In this document: positions 1 to 8,299 of the stretch, piece by piece
How the letters are laid out: every line of letters starts with the position of its first letter
Numbering within the stretch: the first letter of the stretch is position 1
Assembly (NCBI RefSeq): GCF_003318295.1
Contig: NZ_QOCW01000006.1
Location: forward strand, 62,001 to 126,000
Reading direction: 5' to 3'
Source: Bacillus taeanensis
GTDB taxonomy: Bacteria; Bacillota; Bacilli; Bacillales; UBA6769
DNA: 64,000 bases
Program-made: the position numbers and the translations under genes
The notes under the pieces: model-generated
The model's input: only the letters and a program-made list of their open reading frames with translations
The model's database searches: none
What the model was told of the DNA's origin: nothing

Positions 1-605
1 CTCATACACTTTATAATTTATTACCGGAATTCATTAAGAACTATCCAGGTATTGAAATAGAATTAGTTGAAGAATCTGCTCATGAAATGGAAGCTTTATT
101 GCTAGAACGAAAAATTGATATTTGTTTAAATTTACTGCCTATTTTTAATTCAGACATCGTCTATGAAAATCTTTATGATGAAAAAATATTTCTCGTTATA
201 CCTCCTGGTCATAAATATTATAACGCCAACCAAAAAACAATTTCTCACATTCCCTTCCATCCAAATCATCTGGATGGCGAGAAATTCATCTTGCTAAAAA
301 ACGGACTTGGGTTAAGAAGACTTACTGATGAAATATTTAACAAATATAGCATTCGCCCCAATATTGTAATTGAAACTCAAAATGTTGAAAGCGCCTTCCG
401 TTTAGCAAATAATGGTGTCGGATTAACAATTATTCCCGAGTGCATTATTACAAGAGATAATCTTCAAACAGATTCAAATTGTTATACTATTGGAAATCCA
501 ATCTTTAAAAACAACGTTGTCGTTAGTTATAAAAAAGACGAAATATTATCTGCTCCGGCTCAAGCTTTTCTTAATATGGCAAAGGAGAAATATAAACAAT
601 ATTAA
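1..605 (+). CDS. LysR-type transcriptional regulator, C-terminal part (cut by window edge)
   Basis: The reading frame is open from base 3, so the gene begins upstream of the window. About 200 residues remain. They look like the effector-binding domain of a LysR regulator: a first lobe ending near LLERKIDICLNLLP, a central KFILLKNGLGLRRLTDEIF stretch, and a closing GVGLTIIPE segment typical of the family. The winged-helix DNA-binding part is missing because of the window edge. The target genes cannot be told; the next gene points the other way and lies beyond a strong terminator. Family call is good, function unknown. Confidence 0.8.
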   Translation, partial: HTLYNLLPEFIKNYPGIEIELVEESAHEMEALLLERKIDICLNLLPIFNSDIVYENLYDEKIFLVIPPGHKYYNANQKTISHIPFHPNHLDGEKFILLKNGLGLRRLTDEIFNKYSIRPNIVIETQNVESAFRLANNGVGLTIIPECIITRDNLQTDSNCYTIGNPIFKNNVVVSYKKDEILSAPAQAFLNMAKEKYKQY

Positions 606-618
606 TAATTGAAGTGAA

Positions 619-662
619 AAAAGTTGATTGTTCTTTCTTATCGAAAGAACAATCAACTTTTT
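619..662 (+). terminator. Rho-independent terminator of the LysR gene
   Basis: An 18-base perfect stem (AAAGTTGATTGTTCTTTC and its complement) with a 4-5 base loop ends in a run of T, 15-20 bases after the stop codon of the LysR gene. It can also stop transcription arriving from the opposite strand. Confidence 0.85.
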
Positions 663-781
663 AAATATGTCCCTCAAAAACGTTTATTTATTCATAATAA
701 TGTTAAAGATTGAAACAAGCCGTACAATAACTAGCCAAGTTTCTTCATTATATATGTTTATCAGAAAAATCTCCTATTTCA

Positions 782-1990
782 TCATCCGCTGTGCGTACGT
801 CTTTCATAAACAGCGCCTTTCACAGCACCTCGATGATGTCCATGAAGGAAATTATATAGTCCAATTCCAAAAAGAACAATAAATGAGCTGTAAAAATAAA
901 GAGATTGCAAGCTCATTTGCGTCATCACAATACCAACTAGAAAAGTTCCGATCCCGATTCCAAGATCAAAAATAGATAAAAACGTTGATATTGCTAAACC
1001 GCTTCGTTCCGGAGTTACTTTTTGAACAGCAATCGTTTGAAAGGTAGGAAATAGAGTCCCCCATCCTAATCCAATAAGTGCAGCAGCTAACAGAAAAATA
1101 ACTACTGAATTTGATGAGCTGAGAAGAAACATTCCTATGGCAAATAAAAAAATTGAAGGATAAACTATAGCATTTTCACCGTATCGATCGAGCCATCTTC
1201 CTGTTAACGGTCTTGAAAGCAGCATCACAGCTGCATAAACAACAAAGAAATAACTGGATACCTGCAGTAAACCTATATCTTCTGCGTATACAGGAACAAA
1301 TGATAAAATAGAAGAATAAAGAATTGCAAAAAACGAAGCCACCACCGCTATTCTTACAGCTGATTTTTCAACGATATCAAACTTTCTTCTTTCTTTATCA
1401 TTTGATGTTGATAGTGAAGCACTTCCCTTTGTGTTTGAAAGTAATAATCCTATTACAAGCGCTATTAAGCTGCATAAAATAACAATTCCAAATAATAGAA
1501 CTTTATTTCCTTTATGAAGAGCAGTTAATCCTAAAAAGGGACCAAGAACAACAGCAAGGTTAAATGCCAACGCATAATAACCCATTCCTTCTCCTTTTCG
1601 TGAAGGAGGAATTACATTGGCTGCAATGCCGCCTGCTGCTGTTGTCGCAATTCCAAAACCTATCCCATGCAATAAACGAACCAACATCATTCCTAAAACA
1701 GTTTCTGGAAGGAAATATAAACTAGAACAAACAAGAAAAAGAAAAAGCCCTATGAATAACACCAATCGATTTCCAAATGTAATGGTCCACTTCCCTGCTA
1801 AAGGTCGAATAATAATTGCTGCAATTAGAAAGGAAGTAATCAGCAATCCAGCTTCTGCTTCACTGCCATTTAACTCCTGAAGTGCATAGATTGGTAATGT
1901 AACGACTAAATAATAAAAAGCAATAAACAGAAAAAGGTTGCAAAAAGTGATTAAAAGAAATTCTTTTGTCCACAGTGCTTCTTTACTCAT
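782..1990 (-). CDS. MFS transporter (drug efflux-like), 12 membrane segments
   Basis: A 402-residue protein of the major facilitator superfamily, in the plasma membrane, likely exporting small molecules with protons. Around residues 60-75 there is LAGKWTITFGNRLVLF, the loop 2-3 signature, repeated in the second half as LTGRWLDRYGENAIVY near residue 265. A basic linker with KERRKF separates the two six-helix halves. It overlaps the MarR gene upstream by 8 bases and is thus co-transcribed with it; MarR-MFS pairs usually form self-regulated efflux operons. The substrate cannot be read from sequence. Confidence 0.85.
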   Translation of the reverse strand: MSKEALWTKEFLLITFCNLFLFIAFYYLVVTLPIYALQELNGSEAEAGLLITSFLIAAIIIRPLAGKWTITFGNRLVLFIGLFLFLVCSSLYFLPETVLGMMLVRLLHGIGFGIATTAAGGIAANVIPPSRKGEGMGYYALAFNLAVVLGPFLGLTALHKGNKVLLFGIVILCSLIALVIGLLLSNTKGSASLSTSNDKERRKFDIVEKSAVRIAVVASFFAILYSSILSFVPVYAEDIGLLQVSSYFFVVYAAVMLLSRPLTGRWLDRYGENAIVYPSIFLFAIGMFLLSSSNSVVIFLLAAALIGLGWGTLFPTFQTIAVQKVTPERSGLAISTFLSIFDLGIGIGTFLVGIVMTQMSLQSLYFYSSFIVLFGIGLYNFLHGHHRGAVKGAVYERRTHSG

Positions 1991-2432
1991 CGTTATTCTC
2001 CTGCCCGCTTGGAATTTCTGCCATCCAACTTGAGATCAGTTCGTATAATTGTTTTTGCGAACTTTCAGGAAAATTTTCAAGAAACATTTCGTTTGTTTGT
2101 GTAATAGCCTCTTCCCATTTTGGAAATTCCTGATGAGCTTTTTCTGTTAGTTCAATTTTTTTCATTCTTTTATCCTTACCTTGCACTTTCTTTACATACC
2201 CTTGTTTAACGAGACGCTGAATGTTTCTTGTCATGGGAGGTGCTTCTACAGATAAATACTCACATAACTCTGTTTGTGTTAATGTCCCTTTCGTTTTCAA
2301 TACATAAATAACAGACCACTGCGCACTATATAAACCAAATGGTTTTAATGCATTGTCCGCATGCTTTTTTAAGAGACGAGAGAGCTGGTGAATCGAGTGA
2401 AACAACGTATGATTAGCAACTATGATCATCAC
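1983..2432 (-). CDS. MarR-family transcriptional regulator
   Basis: About 149 residues with the MarR winged helix: GLYSAQWSVIYVLKTKGTLT, then the recognition helix region LSVEAPPMTRNIQRLVKQGY and the wing with KDKRMKKIELT. It probably represses its own operon with the downstream MFS exporter until a toxic ligand binds. The start is uncertain: the frame opens at a GTG at 2432, with an ATG directly after it. Two palindromes lie directly upstream (2447-2478) and are the likely binding sites. Confidence 0.88.
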   Translation of the reverse strand: MMIIVANHTLFHSIHQLSRLLKKHADNALKPFGLYSAQWSVIYVLKTKGTLTQTELCEYLSVEAPPMTRNIQRLVKQGYVKKVQGKDKRMKKIELTEKAHQEFPKWEEAITQTNEMFLENFPESSQKQLYELISSWMAEIPSGQENNDE

Positions 2433-2446
2433 CTTCTTTATAATAA

Positions 2447-2478
2447 TTACCTAGGTAAATAAATGTTTACCTAGGTAA
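2447..2478. promoter_or_regulatory. Tandem MarR operators TTACCTAGGTAA
   Basis: Two perfect 12-base palindromes TTACCTAGGTAA occupy 2447-2458 and 2467-2478. Their centres are 20 bases apart, two helical turns, so two dimers could bind the same DNA face. They sit 15-45 bases upstream of the MarR gene. MarR proteins bind such palindromes; assignment to this MarR is inference from position. Confidence 0.75.
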
Positions 2479-2610
2479 TTATATCAGAAGCTAAGACAGC
2501 TCTCAAGTTTTTATAATTATAATGAATACATTCAACTTATAGAGAACACTTTAGAAAAACCCGAAAAATACTTGCTCTCCCAGCTTTTCACTTTATTTCT
2601 TTAGATTTTA

Positions 2611-3708
2611 TTAGTTAATTTCAGCTTTTTGTCTTCCTACATATTTTGCTGATGGGCGAAAAATTGTATTATCTAATGATTGTTCAATAACATGAGCAGT
2701 CCAGCCAACCATTCGACTTACTGTAAAAGTAGGTGTAAATAAGCTAGGAGACATATCAATTGCCCTCATTACAGCTGCCGCGTAAAACTCTACATTTGTA
2801 TAAAGGTTTCTTCCAGGCTTATATTCGTTAAGAAGCTGAACAGCTAACTCCTCAACATAACTTGCTAAATCAAGCCACTGATCATTTTTTCCAATACGTT
2901 TTGTAATGGCGCTTAATGCTTCTGCTCTTGGGTCGCGCGTTTTATAAACACGATGACCAAATCCCATAAGATACTCATTTCTCTCTAATTTTTTGCGAAT
3001 CCATGCTTCTGCATTTTCTTTTTCTTTAATTTCATTTAACATATCAATGACTCCTGTAGGGGCACCGCCATGCAGTGGTCCCTTCATCGCGCCAATTGCT
3101 CCTGAAACGGCAGATACTATATCCGATTCTGTAGAAGAAACGACTCTTGAAGTAAATGTTGAAGCATTCATGCCGTGTTCCATCGTTAAAATCATATATA
3201 CTTCAAGAGCTTTAGCATGAGCAGCAGTAGGAAGTTCGCCGGTTAACATATATAAGTAGTTTTCAACGTGATTCAAGTCCATATTTGGCTGCACCATTTC
3301 TTTACAGCTTCCTTTTCGGTAAATCATTGCTGTAATTGTAGGAATAACTGCTGTTAATTTTATTGCTTGTTCAATCGTCGGTTTCCAACTAAACTCCTTT
3401 GTACCAAGTGCCGATACAGCAGTACGAATTTGGCTCATCATTTCCATATCGTTAGGTAAGGTTTGAAGTAATCGAACAACATAAGGAGGTAAGCTGCGAT
3501 TTTTCTTTAATAATTCAGAAAGCTCTTGATGCTCCTTCTCGTTTGGCAAATTCCCATGCCACAATAAATATGTGATCTCTTCAAACGAAAAGTTTAATGC
3601 TAATTCTTTTGCTTGATATCCTCTATAAATTAATTGACCGTTTTCGCCATCCACTAAGCTGATTGCTGTTTCAGCGGCAACGACATTTTTTAATCCTCTT
3701 TGTACCAT
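2611..3708 (-). CDS. Citrate synthase (CitA-like) or 2-methylcitrate synthase
   Basis: A 365-residue protein, the usual length of the short bacterial citrate synthases. It would condense acetyl-CoA (or propionyl-CoA) with oxaloacetate in the cytoplasm. Conserved motifs are MEHGMNAST (His178), PLHGGAP (catalytic His213) and GFGHRVYKTRDPRAE (His252). The position normally held by the catalytic Asp in NVDFY is Glu307 here (TNVEFYAAA). It lies just after the gentisate operon on the same strand, separated by a hairpin, so it may be separately expressed. It resembles the minor synthase CitA of Bacillus, but citrate versus methylcitrate cannot be decided by eye. Confidence 0.85.
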   Translation of the reverse strand: MVQRGLKNVVAAETAISLVDGENGQLIYRGYQAKELALNFSFEEITYLLWHGNLPNEKEHQELSELLKKNRSLPPYVVRLLQTLPNDMEMMSQIRTAVSALGTKEFSWKPTIEQAIKLTAVIPTITAMIYRKGSCKEMVQPNMDLNHVENYLYMLTGELPTAAHAKALEVYMILTMEHGMNASTFTSRVVSSTESDIVSAVSGAIGAMKGPLHGGAPTGVIDMLNEIKEKENAEAWIRKKLERNEYLMGFGHRVYKTRDPRAEALSAITKRIGKNDQWLDLASYVEELAVQLLNEYKPGRNLYTNVEFYAAAVMRAIDMSPSLFTPTFTVSRMVGWTAHVIEQSLDNTIFRPSAKYVGRQKAEIN

Positions 3709-3793
3709 TTTTTATCTCCACCTTTTTTCTACGCCTCTGCATAGGCATTTTTGATTTTTATAGTTATTTTCCTTCCATAATAACGAAAGAAAG

Positions 3794-3820
3794 TCCCAAG
3801 GAAAAAGTCTAACCTTGGGA
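3794..3820 (-). terminator. Hairpin at the end of the 3-hydroxybenzoate operon
   Basis: The stem TCCCAAGG / CCTTGGGA with an 11-base loop lies between the hydroxylase and the citrate synthase. On the minus strand it is followed by a modest T-rich tract (CTTTCTTTC). It is probably a weak terminator or a partial read-through site. Confidence 0.55.
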
Positions 3821-3862
3821 TAACATGACACTTTAGTTCATCATTTACCTTTCCTGATCTAC

Positions 3863-5062
3863 TTAATTGCTTACTTTTTCAGCTACCTTATTTTTATAGC
3901 CATATAACCAGTCGATCATTTCAAAGTCCTTTGCCTTTGTTTGCTCAAGAAGACTATTTCTTAACAAAATTGAAACAGGGTCTTCCGCGTGAATAATTTC
4001 TCCCCAAATGCGGGCGCTTTTTTGCACTTTTTCTGTACGAGGCATTCTTTCTTCTTGATAAGCTTGAAATGCTTTTTCAAAATTTTCACCATGAACTTTG
4101 ATCATATCGGCTAAGCAGGAAGCATCTTCTAATGCTTGACAGCCTCCTTGCGCTAAATATTGAAGCATTGGGTGTGCGGCATCTCCAAGTAGAGCGAAAT
4201 TGCCTTTTGTCCAGTTTGAAATCGGCTCGCGATCATACATTGGCCAACGGATTTGGCGCTGGATAAAAGATAAAGCGTTTTCAACAAGCGGGTGACAACC
4301 TTTAAATACTTCATCCATTTCTTCCGGTGTCCCCCAATCATCTGAATCTTCTTTGTAATTATTACTTTTAAATACAACGACTTGGTTATACAATTCACCT
4401 TTACGAACAGGATATTGTACAACGTGAAGATTAGGACCGATCCACATAATCACATCATCCATACTTGCATCAGAACTAATTTCTTCAATTGGCACCGTAC
4501 CGCGGTATGCTACATAATGAGAGCAGATTGCTTCATCATCGGCAAAATACTTACGCGTTTTTGACCAAAGTCCGTCTGCACCAATAACAGCTTTTCCTGT
4601 AAACTTCTCGTTTCTTTGATTGGTAACGGTTACACTTGCTTCATTTTGTTCGACAGTCTCAATGATTTGATCATTAACAAGACTAATAAGCGGATTTTTT
4701 TCAGCTGCTTCTACCAGAACGCGGTGCAAATCTGAACGGTGCAGTACAATATACGGGAAGCCATACTTCTCTTTAAACTCTTCTCCTAAATCTAACGCTG
4801 TTAATTCTTTCGCTGTATAAACATCTTTTAAAACAAGCCTTTTTGGAAAAACAGCATGTTTGGAGATTTCATCAGCAACACCAAATCTATCTAAAACAGC
4901 CATCGCATTTGGACCCATTTGAATACCTGCGCCAATTTCACCGAACTGTGGTGCTTGTTCCAAAATTTTTGTTTTATGTCCCGCTTCAGCAGCGGCAAGA
5001 GCTGCCGCTACTCCTCCAATTCCTCCACCAACGATTAAAACTTCTTTTTCCGCATTACTCAT
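3863..5062 (-). CDS. FAD-dependent 3-hydroxybenzoate 6-monooxygenase (salicylate hydroxylase-like)
   Basis: A 399-residue group A flavoprotein monooxygenase. The Rossmann motif GGGIGG is at residues 12-17, the FAD/NAD(P)H motif ADGLWSKTR follows in mid-protein, and the second FAD motif LLGDAAHPMLQYLAQGGCQA is near the C-terminal third. The last motif is characteristic of 3-hydroxybenzoate 6-hydroxylases. It should convert 3-hydroxybenzoate to gentisate using NADH and oxygen. The next gene upstream encodes gentisate dioxygenase, which supports a gentisate product. A salicylate 5-hydroxylating role is less likely, since that reaction usually needs a multicomponent oxygenase. Confidence 0.85.
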   Translation of the reverse strand: MSNAEKEVLIVGGGIGGVAAALAAAEAGHKTKILEQAPQFGEIGAGIQMGPNAMAVLDRFGVADEISKHAVFPKRLVLKDVYTAKELTALDLGEEFKEKYGFPYIVLHRSDLHRVLVEAAEKNPLISLVNDQIIETVEQNEASVTVTNQRNEKFTGKAVIGADGLWSKTRKYFADDEAICSHYVAYRGTVPIEEISSDASMDDVIMWIGPNLHVVQYPVRKGELYNQVVVFKSNNYKEDSDDWGTPEEMDEVFKGCHPLVENALSFIQRQIRWPMYDREPISNWTKGNFALLGDAAHPMLQYLAQGGCQALEDASCLADMIKVHGENFEKAFQAYQEERMPRTEKVQKSARIWGEIIHAEDPVSILLRNSLLEQTKAKDFEMIDWLYGYKNKVAEKVSN

Positions 5063-5100
5063 TGTACCTTCCTCCTTGAAATAATATTTACAAACTTTTA

Positions 5101-6213
5101 TTAGACTAATACCGGGTTAAATTCACGTTTCACTTCTTGATAGCCGTTATTGCTTTCATATGACTGTTCCTGTTCAAGATCGAACTTTTCCATAATTGGT
5201 AAATCATTAACAGAGAAGAAGTACGTATCTTCTTCGGCAACATGCTCATGCATTGCCCAGTTTGGAATAATAAAATAATCACCTTTTGACCAATCAAAGC
5301 GAACACCGTTAATAATGCTGTATCCCGAACCTTTAAATACTTGATAAATCGATGAATGCGTATGGCGGTGTGCCTTTGAATGATATCCTTTTGGAAGCTT
5401 TTGAATCCATGCACCAATATTCGGATTTGCCGTTTGCCCTGTTGATGGATTAATAAACTCTACTGCATACCCATCGTATGGATCTGGCTCAAAACGGGAT
5501 AATCCTTCAATTGCTCTTAATGTTTGTGCCCATTTATACGCGCCAAGTGGGGCCTTTTTTGGATGACGATCAGAAATAGGTCGAACCATACCCCCTTCAT
5601 AACGCTGAGCAGAATAGTTATCTGGAACTTTCGGTTGTTCGATTCTTTCAGGATAAGACTCGAAAAACGTGCCGCCCATCATATAAATCGTTGGAATATC
5701 GAGAACATCCATCCAAATCATCGGTTCCGTACCTTCATGGCCATGGCCATGCCAAAGATTTTTTGGTGTAATGACAAAATCTCCTTCTTCCATAAAAATC
5801 CGTTCGCCTTCAACAATGGAATAAGCGCCTTCTCCGTGCGTAATAAATCGAAGTGCATTTTGTGTATGGCGATGAGACGGTGCGACTTCTCCGGGCTGGA
5901 GAAGCTGCACTGCCGCATAAAGCGTCTGAGAAGTAGACGCCCACCCCCATGGCTGACGATAGTCCAGCCCCGGATTTTGAAGATAAATCGCTCTTCGTTC
6001 ACCGCCGCGGTCCGGAGTGAAAATTTGGGCTGCTTCTCCTAGTTTCTTCTCAAGAAGATCCCATTTCCAAAGATAGGCCTGTGCATGCGGTTCAGGCTGT
6101 TTATGCATTAATTCAGGAATTGCTTCCCAAAGCGGTCCGAGATTGTATTGGCGAATATCTTTTGTAAAATCTTGGACCAGTTTACTTTTAAAAAAATCGT
6201 TTTTTTCGGCCAT
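5101..6213 (-). CDS. Gentisate 1,2-dioxygenase
   Basis: A 370-residue two-cupin protein, the normal length of gentisate dioxygenases. The first cupin carries the iron ligands in APSHRHTQNALRF (His114, His116) and NLWHGHGHEG (His155). The second cupin has HSKAHRHTHSSIYQVFKGSG and WAMHEHV. It opens the gentisate ring to maleylpyruvate with Fe(II) and oxygen. The hydroxylase gene starts 38 bases downstream and the DinB-fold gene lies 20 bases upstream, so it sits in the middle of an operon that encodes the whole route to fumarate and pyruvate. Confidence 0.92.
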   Translation of the reverse strand: MAEKNDFFKSKLVQDFTKDIRQYNLGPLWEAIPELMHKQPEPHAQAYLWKWDLLEKKLGEAAQIFTPDRGGERRAIYLQNPGLDYRQPWGWASTSQTLYAAVQLLQPGEVAPSHRHTQNALRFITHGEGAYSIVEGERIFMEEGDFVITPKNLWHGHGHEGTEPMIWMDVLDIPTIYMMGGTFFESYPERIEQPKVPDNYSAQRYEGGMVRPISDRHPKKAPLGAYKWAQTLRAIEGLSRFEPDPYDGYAVEFINPSTGQTANPNIGAWIQKLPKGYHSKAHRHTHSSIYQVFKGSGYSIINGVRFDWSKGDYFIIPNWAMHEHVAEEDTYFFSVNDLPIMEKFDLEQEQSYESNNGYQEVKREFNPVLV

Positions 6214-6233
6214 CCTGTTTTCCTCCAGTTCAA

Positions 6234-6731
6234 TTAGTTATTTGCTTTGGATAAGTTACGTTCTATTTGACCTAAATGCTTTTCCGTATGCTCCACAAGT
6301 AAATGGTCCACAATAAATGAAATTGGCTTTGTACCAAAACGAGGATTTCGGCTCGGTGCTTCCATTGCCAGTTTTTCCTCATTTAATTTACTCAGCGTCT
6401 TCTCTACTTTTGGCTTAACCTCTTCTAATTCTTTTAAAACAACTGAGAGAGAAGTGCTGTCAACTTTCTCCTTACTTACTGCTGCCAAGCGGCCTTCATG
6501 CTGCAAACCGCGGCCCCATTCTTTTCCCGGTGCCTCTAAAAGCTGTTCAATTTCATCGAGCCAATAAGGAACCGCTTCCACGAGATGACAAAGAATTTGC
6601 ATAATTGACCATTCTTCTTCAGCAGGATTCCAACGAAGAATCTCGTCAGAAAGCCCTGCTGTTTTTTGAATCACTTGATCAAGCGAATTTTGAACAGATT
6701 TAATAGATTCATTTACACTTAAAGTAGTCAT
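6234..6731 (-). CDS. DinB/YfiT-fold protein, candidate thiol-dependent maleylpyruvate isomerase
   Basis: A 165-residue four-helix DinB-superfamily protein. The metal triad of the fold is visible as His49 (ILCHLVEAVPYW) and His148/His152 (EHTEKHLGQIER). Members of this superfamily act as metal-dependent thiol transferases, and the mycothiol-dependent maleylpyruvate isomerase of actinobacteria belongs to it. The gene sits exactly between gentisate dioxygenase and fumarylpyruvate hydrolase (3 bases from the latter), where an isomerase is needed, and no glutathione-S-transferase-type isomerase is present. Bacilli make bacillithiol, so a bacillithiol-dependent isomerase is a reasonable inference, not proven. 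Confidence 0.7.
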   Translation of the reverse strand: MTTLSVNESIKSVQNSLDQVIQKTAGLSDEILRWNPAEEEWSIMQILCHLVEAVPYWLDEIEQLLEAPGKEWGRGLQHEGRLAAVSKEKVDSTSLSVVLKELEEVKPKVEKTLSKLNEEKLAMEAPSRNPRFGTKPISFIVDHLLVEHTEKHLGQIERNLSKANN

Positions 6732-6733
6732 AA

Positions 6734-7690
6734 TTATTTCACCTCTGCTGCTTCTTTAACACTCGCGACACGGTTTTCCAAAGTACCAATTTTATCAATT
6801 TCAATTTTAACTACATCTCCATCTTTTAAGAAAACTTGAGGATCACGTGCTACCCCGACGCCTCCAGGTGTTCCTGTTAAAATCACATCTCCCGGTTCAA
6901 GTGTCATAAGGTTTGATAAAAATTCTACTAAATATTGAACAGAGAATACTAGATTTGCCGTATTAGAGCGTTGACGCTCTTCTCCGTTTACAGTTAAAAC
7001 AACTTCTAAACCTGAAGGATCTTGAAGCTCATCCGAAGTTACAAGCCAAGGACCCATCGGTGCACTACCTTCTACTGTTTTACCCTGCAGCCATTGAAGT
7101 GTGCGGCGCTGAAGATCGCGGTATGTGACATCATTAACGATTGTGTATCCAGCCACATAATCAAGCGCATCTTCTTGTGAAACATTTCTTGCACGTTTAC
7201 CAACAACAAAAGCAAACTCTGCTTCATAATCAAGCTGTTCTGAAATTGGATAAAACGGAATATCATCTTGCGGACCAATCACAGTGTTAGCAAATTTAGC
7301 AAATACAACCGGATATGGCGGAAGCTCGCGTTTCATTTCCAAAATATGTTCGCGATAATTATGACCAACACAAATGATTTTTCCTGGTGACGGAACTGCT
7401 GCTTCAACTTTTACTTCATTAAGTTCATATACAAGTCTGAAACCATCAGCCGATTTATTGTTTAATGCATAGTCAACTGCTTGTTTCGCAGGCTCCATGC
7501 TTTCTTTTCCACCTTGTAAAAAACCATTCATATCTGCCGGGATGAAAGCGTCCGCAATTTGCTGTGCGCGAATTTTCCCTTTTGATGCAAGTAAAGCTCG
7601 ATATGAAGCATGAAGATCAATAACTTTTTCATTAAAAATTGCTCCGACACGTTGTGAAATTCCTTCGCGACTAAATGTAATTAGTTTCAT
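6734..7690 (-). CDS. Fumarylacetoacetate hydrolase family protein, likely fumarylpyruvate hydrolase
   Basis: A 318-residue FAH-family protein with a short N-terminal region and the catalytic domain from about residue 105. Visible signatures are GKIICVGHNYREHI, the acidic metal site DYEAEFAFVVGK, NDVTYRDLQ, and the C-terminal DVILTGTPGGVGVAR. In this operon it should split fumarylpyruvate (or maleylpyruvate) into pyruvate and fumarate or maleate, the last step of gentisate breakdown. FAH-family enzymes also include isomerases and decarboxylases, so the exact reaction rests on the neighbours. Confidence 0.87.
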   Translation of the reverse strand: MKLITFSREGISQRVGAIFNEKVIDLHASYRALLASKGKIRAQQIADAFIPADMNGFLQGGKESMEPAKQAVDYALNNKSADGFRLVYELNEVKVEAAVPSPGKIICVGHNYREHILEMKRELPPYPVVFAKFANTVIGPQDDIPFYPISEQLDYEAEFAFVVGKRARNVSQEDALDYVAGYTIVNDVTYRDLQRRTLQWLQGKTVEGSAPMGPWLVTSDELQDPSGLEVVLTVNGEERQRSNTANLVFSVQYLVEFLSNLMTLEPGDVILTGTPGGVGVARDPQVFLKDGDVVKIEIDKIGTLENRVASVKEAAEVK

Positions 7691-7736
7691 AGTTAAAACT
7701 CCTTTAAAATTAATTTATTTTTTATCGTTTTAAATT

Positions 7737-7991
7737 TCATACAGCATTCCATTCTTTTACAGTGTAAACGGCTTCATTTTCTTGATTCATTGGGTCATGA
7801 CTTGCAAGAATGTTTGCCTCATCTAAAGAAGCTGCTTGAAGAACATATGCCCCTCCCGTTTGATCCTCGAATCCTCCTCCAGTAACAAGTGTTTGATCAT
7901 TCTTTAAACCCTGTAAAAATTCGCGGTGACCTTGAATGAAGTTTCCTGTAAATGATTCTTTTCTTTTAATAAGTACTAAAAATTTTTTCAA
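7737..7991 (-). CDS. YciI-like small protein
   Basis: An 84-residue protein of the YciI (dimeric alpha-beta barrel) family: MKKFLVLIKRKESF at the start, a conserved His in QGHREFLQGL, and ASHDPM near the end, matching the family's His and Asp positions. It is the first gene of the gentisate operon. YciI-like proteins often accompany aromatic catabolism, and some relatives act as dehalogenases or muconolactone-isomerase-like enzymes. Its role here is unknown; an accessory isomerase or a protective function is possible. Confidence 0.7.
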   Translation of the reverse strand: MKKFLVLIKRKESFTGNFIQGHREFLQGLKNDQTLVTGGGFEDQTGGAYVLQAASLDEANILASHDPMNQENEAVYTVKEWNAV

Positions 7992-8041
7992 TTCCTCACC
8001 CCAATTTCCAAGAAGAGTTTTAAGATAATTATCAAATTAGA

Positions 8042-8056
8042 TAACTATGTTCTCTA
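8042..8056. promoter_or_regulatory. Putative IclR operator, left copy
   Basis: TAACTATGTTCTCTA lies about 50 bases upstream of the YciI gene. Its exact reverse complement is found at 9248-9262 before the MFS permease gene. The 308-base gap 7992-8299 between the divergent catabolic operon and the regulator contains this site and AT-rich promoter-like DNA, with nothing else recognised. Confidence 0.6.
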
Positions 8057-8299
8057 TTTATATAATAAACTTAAATTATTTTTTTAAAATTGTCAATAAA
8101 ATTATCGAAAAAAGTTTCAGAAAATTTAATTCATTCGTTTTCTTTCCATATTATTATTGCTGTAATTTATTGAATGAAAAAATCTTTCTAATGATAAATA
8201 AGGTATTGTAATGTTAATATAATGCTTAAGGAGTTCAGACCGAATGTTAACCTTTAATATTGAAAAGGTTGATGAAAATGAATAAATGGGGGGAAGTTA

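Noticed and set aside
5524-6042. A 172-codon frame antisense to gentisate dioxygenase.
   Set aside because: It is a mirror frame of a clear cupin gene and shows no protein-like features or ribosome site.
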